A DNA stretch of 9,213 bases from Thermoplasmatota archaeon. Its GTDB lineage: Archaea; Thermoplasmatota; Thermoplasmata; RBG-16-68-12; JAJISG01. Below the pieces are notes generated by a model, which was given only the letters and a program-made list of their open reading frames with translations, did no database searches and was not told where the DNA came from. How positions within the stretch are numbered: the first letter of the stretch is position 1; each line of letters begins with the position of its first letter. Shown in pieces: positions 4,640-9,213 of the stretch. The stretch spans positions 1 to 9,213 of the forward strand of contig JAJISG010000250.1 of assembly GCA_022848835.1 (NCBI GenBank), in the 5' to 3' direction. The translations under genes and the position numbers were made by a program.

Positions 4640-7396
4640 ATGAAAGGCAGGGATTGGTACAACCTTCCGGTGCAGGAAGCGTTCCAGCGAGCCGACTCTT
4701 CACCCCTGGGTATCTCCCGAGAGGAGGCAAGGAGGAGGCTAAAGACCTACGGCCCCAATGAGCTGCAGGAGGTCAAGAGAAGATCTCCTCTGAGAATCCT
4801 CCTCTCCCAATTTCTTAGCCTGCTGGTACTGATTCTCATATTGGCAGCCGTGATCTCCGCCGCCATAGGCTTCCTGAACAACTCCTCAGAGGAGTTGATC
4901 GATGCCCTAGTAATCACGATCATCGTGATTCTCAACGCTGTCTTCGGCTTCGTTCAGGAGTTCAAAGCCGAGAAGTCCATAGAGGCCCTCAGAGCCCTCA
5001 CCGCACCCCAGGCCACCGTCATCAGGGAGGGGGAGAAGAGGTCGATTCCCTCAGCAGATATCGTTCCGGGGGACCTGGTCCTCCTGGAAGCAGGGGACAA
5101 GATTCCGGCGGATGCCAGACTGGTGGAGGTGGCGAACCTGAGGATTAACGAGGCGTCCCTGACGGGCGAGTCGGTGCCGGTCCGTAAGTCCCTGGATCCC
5201 CTGAATGGGGAGGTCTACCTGGGCGATAGGACAAACATGGTCTTCAGAGGGTGTACGGTGGAGGCGGGAAGGGGCCGCTCTCTGGTGGTATCCACCGGCA
5301 TGAGCACCGAGCTGGGGAAAATAGCTGGTCTTGTTCAGGAGGAGAAGGTTGTCGAGACACCGCTTCAGAGGAGGCTCTCTCGTCTTGCCCGACAGATCGG
5401 GATCGGAGTCCTCGTCGTTGCCGTAATCATCTTCGTTCTGGGTATGACGCGGGGTGTGGATCTCAGTCTCATGTTTCTTACCGCAGTCAGCTTGGCGGTG
5501 GCTGCCATACCGGAGGGCCTCCCGGCAGTGGTCACCATAACCCTCGCCTTGGGACTGCAGCGAATGGCCCGGAGGAATGCCCTGGTCAGACGGCTGTCCG
5601 CCGTCGAGACTCTGGGGAGCGCCACCGTAATCTGCTCCGACAAGACGGGTACCCTTACCAGGGGGGAGATGAACATCCGACGAATCTACACCCTCTCCTC
5701 TGAGTATACGGTCAAGGGTAGAGGTTTCGAGCCTGTGGGCAGTTTCTTCAGCCATGACAATCAGGTGGATCCTTTGGAGGAGCCTGCCCTTGCACTCCTC
5801 TTGAAGGCGGGTGCGCTATGTACGGATGCCTCCCTCGTGAAAGAGGGCTCCACCTGGAAGGTGATGGGGGACACCACAGAGGGCACCCTCGTAGTGACGG
5901 CGATGAGGGCCGGGCTCGTGAAGGAGTCTCTGGAGAAGGAGGAGCCTAGGGTGGGAGAGATACCCTTCGACTCCGTCAGGAAGAGGATGACCACTATCCA
6001 CCGTCGGAATGACATCGTTGCCTACGTGAAGGGAGCTCCGGAGGTCATCCTAGAGCTGTGCACTCGAGGGCTCTCTGAGGATGAGGTGGAGATGGATGAG
6101 GGGCTTCGAGGGAGGATCATGGAGGCGAATCAGAACATGGCCTCCCAGGCCCTGCGAGTGCTGGCCGTAGCGTCCCGCCGTCTGCCCGCAGACCTGGAGC
6201 AGTTTGAAGAGGATATCGTCGAGAGAGAGATGACGTTCCTGGGTCTGGTGGGGATGATGGACGCCCCTAGGGAGGACGCTGGTCAGGCTGTGGTCGCCTG
6301 CAGACGGGCCGGCATTGAGGTGGTGATGATAACGGGGGACCACGAGCTGACCGCCGTGTCCGTCGCCAAGGAGATGGGTATCATGCAGGAGGGCGATCAA
6401 TCCCTCACGGGTGTGGACCTGGAGGGAATGGGTGATGAGGCGTTACGCGAGGCCGCGCCAGGGGTGAAGGTGTACGCCCGTGTGTCGCCCCATCACAAGG
6501 TCCGGATCGTGGACGCTCTCAGGCAGAGGGGGCACATCGTGGCGATGACCGGTGACGGCGTTAACGACGCCCCAGCTCTCAAGAGGGCGGACATCGGGGT
6601 TGCGATGGGGATCACGGGTACCGATGTGGCTAAGGAAGCCTCGGACATGATCCTGACGGATGACAATTTCGCCTCCATCGTGAGGGCCATCGAGGAAGGG
6701 AGAGGTATATTCGACAACATAAGGAAGTTCGTCGGGTACCTTCTCTCCGCCAACGCGGGCGAGGTCTTGGTGATGTTCCTCGCAACTCTCATCTTCATCC
6801 AGCCAGAGTTCCTCCCCTTCTTGGCTCCGGTTCAACTGCTCTGGATTAACCTGGTGACGGACGGCCTGCCCGCCCTGGCCCTGGGCGTAGATCCCGCCTC
6901 TGGAGACATCATGGATAGGCCGCCCAGATCTCCCAAGGAAAGCCCTCTCAACAGGGAGGTGGCGGCTGTGGTGATCGGGGTTGGGTTCCTGATGGCCGTT
7001 GCCGCCCTGGCTGCCTTCCAGTGGGAGCTGGTGATCCAGGGAGGCACAGGCGGGGATGCGGTGGAGAAGGGGCGGACAATTGTCTTCACCTTCATAGTGG
7101 TCTTCGAACTCATCTTCGTCTTCTCCATCAGATCCTTTCGAGAGCCCATACATCGATCGGGTCCTCTATCGAACCCATGGTTGGTGGTCGCGGTGGTAGC
7201 CTCCCTCTTCCTCCAGCTAGCGGTAATCTACGTTCCGCTCCTCCAGGTTCCCTTCGGCACCACCCCTCTGGGAATTTTCGACTGGCTCCGTATCCTCCTC
7301 TTCTCGGCCCTGGTGATCATCGCCTTCGAGACCTGGAAGGTCCTCCGTCCGCGGTTCAGCTCAAGAGCCGCCCAACCCGGGAAGGAGCCAGGATGA
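4640..7396 (+). CDS. P2-type cation-transporting ATPase, SERCA-like (probable Ca2+ pump)
   Basis: This 918-residue integral membrane pump would export cations, most likely Ca2+, by ATP hydrolysis through an aspartyl-phosphate. In order it shows: the N-terminal cation-ATPase domain (about 5-45), M1-M2 (about 52-105), the actuator loop with TGES (175-178), M3-M4 with PEGLP (291-295), the phosphorylation motif SDKTGTLT with D334, the nucleotide-binding motif KGAPE (464-468), MITGD (563-567), the hinge TGDGVNDAP (637-645), and M5-M10 to the end. Residues equivalent to the SERCA Ca2+ ligands are present: E292 (M4), N705 and E708 (M5), N737, T740 and D741 (M6), E823 (M8). The ATG at 4640 is preferred over 4589 because a TATA-like box lies between them and the added 17 residues are unlike the family. 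rtcA overlaps its stop. Ca2+ specificity is inference from the ligands. Confidence 0.93.
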   Translation: MKGRDWYNLPVQEAFQRADSSPLGISREEARRRLKTYGPNELQEVKRRSPLRILLSQFLSLLVLILILAAVISAAIGFLNNSSEELIDALVITIIVILNAVFGFVQEFKAEKSIEALRALTAPQATVIREGEKRSIPSADIVPGDLVLLEAGDKIPADARLVEVANLRINEASLTGESVPVRKSLDPLNGEVYLGDRTNMVFRGCTVEAGRGRSLVVSTGMSTELGKIAGLVQEEKVVETPLQRRLSRLARQIGIGVLVVAVIIFVLGMTRGVDLSLMFLTAVSLAVAAIPEGLPAVVTITLALGLQRMARRNALVRRLSAVETLGSATVICSDKTGTLTRGEMNIRRIYTLSSEYTVKGRGFEPVGSFFSHDNQVDPLEEPALALLLKAGALCTDASLVKEGSTWKVMGDTTEGTLVVTAMRAGLVKESLEKEEPRVGEIPFDSVRKRMTTIHRRNDIVAYVKGAPEVILELCTRGLSEDEVEMDEGLRGRIMEANQNMASQALRVLAVASRRLPADLEQFEEDIVEREMTFLGLVGMMDAPREDAGQAVVACRRAGIEVVMITGDHELTAVSVAKEMGIMQEGDQSLTGVDLEGMGDEALREAAPGVKVYARVSPHHKVRIVDALRQRGHIVAMTGDGVNDAPALKRADIGVAMGITGTDVAKEASDMILTDDNFASIVRAIEEGRGIFDNIRKFVGYLLSANAGEVLVMFLATLIFIQPEFLPFLAPVQLLWINLVTDGLPALALGVDPASGDIMDRPPRSPKESPLNREVAAVVIGVGFLMAVAALAAFQWELVIQGGTGGDAVEKGRTIVFTFIVVFELIFVFSIRSFREPIHRSGPLSNPWLVVAVVASLFLQLAVIYVPLLQVPFGTTPLGIFDWLRILLFSALVIIAFETWKVLRPRFSSRAAQPGKEPG
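4879..4930. repeat. Two perfect inverted repeats, each 9-nt arms around 1 nt
   Basis: Repeat 1 has arms CAACTCCTC (4879-4887) and GAGGAGTTG (4889-4897) around A4888. Repeat 2 has arms AATCACGAT (4912-4920) and ATCGTGATT (4922-4930) around C4921. The arm sequences differ but the geometry is identical, with centres 33 nt apart. Both lie inside the ATPase gene, in the codons for the M1-M2 region. As RNA each would give an 8-bp stem with a 3-nt loop; as DNA each is operator-like. The pairing is certain; any function is unknown. Confidence 0.6.
7382..7387 (+). promoter_or_regulatory. Ribosome binding site of rtcA inside the ATPase gene
   Basis: AAGGAG lies in the last codons of the ATPase gene, 5 nt before the ATG at 7393. 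It allows independent initiation or reinitiation on the shared mRNA and fixes the rtcA start against the long open frame upstream. Confidence 0.6.
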
Positions 7397-8439
7397 TAGA
7401 GGTGGATGGCTCTCACGGGGAAGGTGGCGGACAGATCTACCGTATGGCGCTCGCCCTTGCGGCTCTGAAGGGCGAGGAGGTGAGAATCACGAACATCAGA
7501 GCTGGAAGGCCGAAGCCTGGCCTGGCTAGGCAGCACATGACCGCAGCGAAAGCAGTCGCCTCCATGACCGACGGCAGGGTCAAGGGCCTCAGACTGGGTT
7601 CCCCAGAGGTGATATTTCGACCCGGCCCCCTTAAGGGGGGGAGCATCAGCCTCGATGTGGGAACTGCGGGGAGTGTGACACTGGTTCTTCAGGCATGCCT
7701 CCTTCCCGCAATTCTCGCTGGGGCTCCCACGGTATTCCGGATTCGAGGAGGTACCGACGTAAAGTGGTCACCGCCGGCGGACTACTTCATCCACGTCTTC
7801 CTTCCCCAGCTAAAGAGGATGAGCATCCACGCGGAGATGAGCATTCTGAAACGCGGGTACTATCCCAGGGGTGGCGGCCTTGTTGAGATGAGGGTAGAGC
7901 CGTGCCCCTCTATCAGAGCCCTCCGGCTCCCCAATCTAGGGGAGATTCGCAGCATCGGTGGTAAGGCCCATGTCTCTAACCTGCCAGAGCACATCGCTCA
8001 GAGGATGAGGAGGTCCGCTATGAGACAGCTGGTGGACTACCGCAATGTGGACATCCACCAGGAACTCTACGGAGAATCGGAGGCGGTGAGAGCAGGGGGA
8101 GCCATCGCCCTCTGGGCTGAGTTTGACAACACCACCATCGGTTCCTCTGCTCTGGCCGAGAAGGGGGTGAAGGCGGAGGATCTGGGGCGAGGGGCGGCGG
8201 AGGAACTCCTGGCGGACCTGAAGGCGGGGGCCACCCTAGACGTTCACGCAGCGGACCAGCTTCTCCCTTACATGGCCATGGCCCAGGATGCCTCTTCTTT
8301 CACGGTGAGGGAGGTCTCAGGCCACACCAGAACTCTCTTCTGGCTCCTATCGAAGTTCCTGGCTGTGGACATTCAAGAGGAGAAAGCCGATAGAATCGAT
8401 AGAATCGAGGTGAGACCAGGCGCTACCTTGAAAGTCTAG
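7393..8439 (+). CDS. rtcA: RNA 3'-terminal phosphate cyclase RtcA
   Basis: RtcA converts an RNA 3'-phosphate to a 2',3'-cyclic phosphate through an adenylated enzyme, using ATP. The 348 residues are full length for the family. Signatures: DGSHGEGGGQIYR (5-17), containing the conserved Glu of GEGGGQ; NIRAGRPKPGLARQHMT (34-50); TAGSVTLVLQ (91-100); RGGTDVKWSPPADY (118-131); RGYYPRGGG (154-162); and DVHAADQLLPYMAMA (283-297). GHTRT at 310-314 contains H311, which I align with the adenylated histidine (His309 of E. coli RtcA). The frame is open for 124 codons upstream, but that part is the ATPase gene in another frame. The start overlaps the ATPase stop as ATGA with an internal AAGGAG before it, which implies translational coupling. 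No rtcB or rtcR is visible in the window. Confidence 0.95.
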   Translation: MIEVDGSHGEGGGQIYRMALALAALKGEEVRITNIRAGRPKPGLARQHMTAAKAVASMTDGRVKGLRLGSPEVIFRPGPLKGGSISLDVGTAGSVTLVLQACLLPAILAGAPTVFRIRGGTDVKWSPPADYFIHVFLPQLKRMSIHAEMSILKRGYYPRGGGLVEMRVEPCPSIRALRLPNLGEIRSIGGKAHVSNLPEHIAQRMRRSAMRQLVDYRNVDIHQELYGESEAVRAGGAIALWAEFDNTTIGSSALAEKGVKAEDLGRGAAEELLADLKAGATLDVHAADQLLPYMAMAQDASSFTVREVSGHTRTLFWLLSKFLAVDIQEEKADRIDRIEVRPGATLKV

Positions 8440-8694
8440 GATTGCCGTGCTGTTCGGCCTCTATTCTGCATCTGTGCAGTGTCATTTACGCTGTATGCCG
8501 GCGTTCATCATCATAAGCATTATCCATAGAGAAAGAGGAGGATCGATTGCGGCGGCACTGACTAGGTCGATGTGAGGGTCGTTCTGAATGTGCCCGCGAG
8601 GTGGATGGAATCGAAGTGGGGTGACCGATGTTGGTATGTGATATGATAACATTATGCAAAGTCTTCTATATGTGTCGTTTCACCTTATTCTCAA
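8440..8694. other. Intergenic region between rtcA and the right-end gene
   Basis: The 255 nt hold no gene that I can support. There is a short hairpin, CTGCA-TCTG-TGCAG at 8466-8479, 27 nt after the rtcA stop. Only CATTT follows shortly afterwards, so terminator status is weak. The last 60 nt are clearly A/T-rich compared with the flanking genes and contain the TATA-like box of the next gene. The only open frames are tiny (for example 26 codons at 8495-8575) and show no family features. Confidence 0.5.
8665..8672 (+). promoter_or_regulatory. Probable TATA box of the right-end gene
   Basis: TCTATATG is centred about 26 nt before the ATG at 8695, the classic archaeal spacing for a leaderless transcript. 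No Shine-Dalgarno motif precedes the ATG. It is the best-placed box in the window. Confidence 0.55.
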
Positions 8695-9213
8695 ATGTCA
8701 ATCATCCGCGTCTTTGAAGAAGACGGTTCTCCTCTGGTGGAAGACGAGAAAATCCGGCAGGTCATAGAGAGACTCTCTGACACCCTTTCCCAACTCAACT
8801 TGGACAAGAGGGACCCGGAACTCTGGGCGAGGGCCGCCAAGGGCTTTCTCGCCCTGGGCGACCTCGAGAAATCCCTCAACTGCTGTATGGCGAGTCTGAA
8901 GGTAGACGACGGACGGGGCAATGCCAGGCTCCTGATGTTCAAGGCCCAGGAGTTGATCAAGGCTCATGGAGTTAAGAGGGGAGTCTCAAGGCAATACCAG
9001 GCGGAAACCCAGCCACTGGAGGGGAGTGGGAAGCAGCCGATGCCCGAACACGTCAAAGGAGAGGACGCCAATCTCTCCCCCCCAAACATTCAGTGGCTTC
9101 CCGAGTGGGAGACGCCTAGGCCCGACAGCGAGGAGGAGGCCCGCAAGGATCTCCGGGAGGAACTGACCCCCTCAACGACAGCAATCTGCCCAGTCTGCAA
9201 CACCCTAGTAGGC
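8695..9213 (+). CDS. Helical-repeat (TPR-like) protein with zinc ribbon, C-terminus cut by window edge
   Basis: 173 residues are visible and the frame stays open to the right edge. Residues about 16-36 form one helix. About 40-72 (from DPELWARAAKGFLALGDLEKSL onward) read like a TPR helix pair, with the typical W, A, G-L and A/S-L spacing. About 73-92 look like a further helix. A polar, proline-rich linker (about 95-160) follows. The final residues AICPVCNTLVG begin a zinc ribbon (Cys165, Cys168) whose second CxxC pair must lie outside the window. There is no signal peptide or TM segment in the visible part, so it is probably cytoplasmic. I do not recognise a named family. Its layout of helical repeats followed by zinc ribbon recalls the protein at 2510-3319. 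Confidence 0.75.
   Translation, partial: MSIIRVFEEDGSPLVEDEKIRQVIERLSDTLSQLNLDKRDPELWARAAKGFLALGDLEKSLNCCMASLKVDDGRGNARLLMFKAQELIKAHGVKRGVSRQYQAETQPLEGSGKQPMPEHVKGEDANLSPPNIQWLPEWETPRPDSEEEARKDLREELTPSTTAICPVCNTLVG

Noticed and set aside
5051..5755. Long open frames antisense to the ATPase (also 6443-7153)
   Set aside because: They are typical shadow frames of a G/C-rich gene: low-complexity, His/Gln/Arg-rich translations, with the sense strand fully explained by conserved ATPase motifs.
7021..7392. N-terminal extension of RtcA by 124 codons
   Set aside because: This stretch is the 3' end of the ATPase gene in another frame. RtcA starts at DGSxGEGGGQ, just after the ATG at 7393.
7626..7639. 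Palindrome CCCCCTTAAGGGGG inside rtcA
   Set aside because: It falls in codons for PGPLKGG, a region where the RtcA family favours Pro and Gly, so C- and G-runs are expected from coding alone.
8507..8513. ATGATGA on the minus strand as a C box of a C/D guide RNA
   Set aside because: No CTGA D box follows at a suitable distance, and no C'/D' pair is visible.
8495..8575. 26-codon open frame in the rtcA downstream gap
   Set aside because: It is too short, with no promoter, ribosome binding site or recognisable sequence to support it.
8639..8660. A/T-rich partial dyad upstream of the right-end gene as an operator
   Set aside because: The symmetry is imperfect and made of AT steps, which arise easily in A/T-rich promoter DNA. 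It is noted only as promoter context.
1..9213. CRISPR array, insertion sequence, phage or defence cassette
   Set aside because: I saw no regularly spaced direct repeats, transposase or integrase motifs, terminal repeats with target duplications, or known defence domains in any frame.

Overview
The window is archaeal chromosomal DNA. Five signs support this. It encodes PurP, the archaeal formate-dependent purine ligase, and an archaeal-type Nep1/Emg1 SPOUT methyltransferase. It also holds a UPF0147 protein and a stand-alone Lrp/AsnC (RAM) domain. The tRNA-Gly gene lacks an encoded CCA. Several genes have a TATA-like box about 26-34 nt before the start codon with little or no leader. Small zinc-ribbon proteins and the mixed housekeeping content suit a euryarchaeote, perhaps of the Thermoplasmata, but that placement is a guess from general impression.

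Left end (1-667): a class I SAM-dependent methyltransferase on the minus strand runs off the left edge and is divergent from everything else. All other genes are on the plus strand. From 668 to 3319 are purP (IMP synthesis), nep1 (rRNA pseudouridine N1-methylation) 10 nt downstream, and then a one-TM protein with two helical repeats and two zinc ribbons that appears to have its own promoter.

Centre (3320-4639): a 101-residue RAM-domain protein, a UPF0147 protein 43 nt later, tRNA-Gly(CCC) followed by a strong hairpin, and a 66-residue two-TM protein.

Right half (4640-9213): a complete P2-type (SERCA-like) cation ATPase of 918 residues that retains every side-chain ligand I would look for at both Ca2+ sites. 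The RNA 3'-terminal phosphate cyclase gene rtcA overlaps it by ATGA. After a 255-nt gap comes a second helical-repeat protein with the beginning of a zinc ribbon, cut by the right edge.

Most genes are recognisable housekeeping functions. I found no CRISPR array, insertion sequence, phage gene or defence cassette. The less ordinary items are the internally duplicated membrane zinc-ribbon protein, its architectural cousin at the right end, two closely spaced perfect inverted repeats inside the ATPase gene, the hairpin behind the tRNA, and the ATPase-rtcA coupling.
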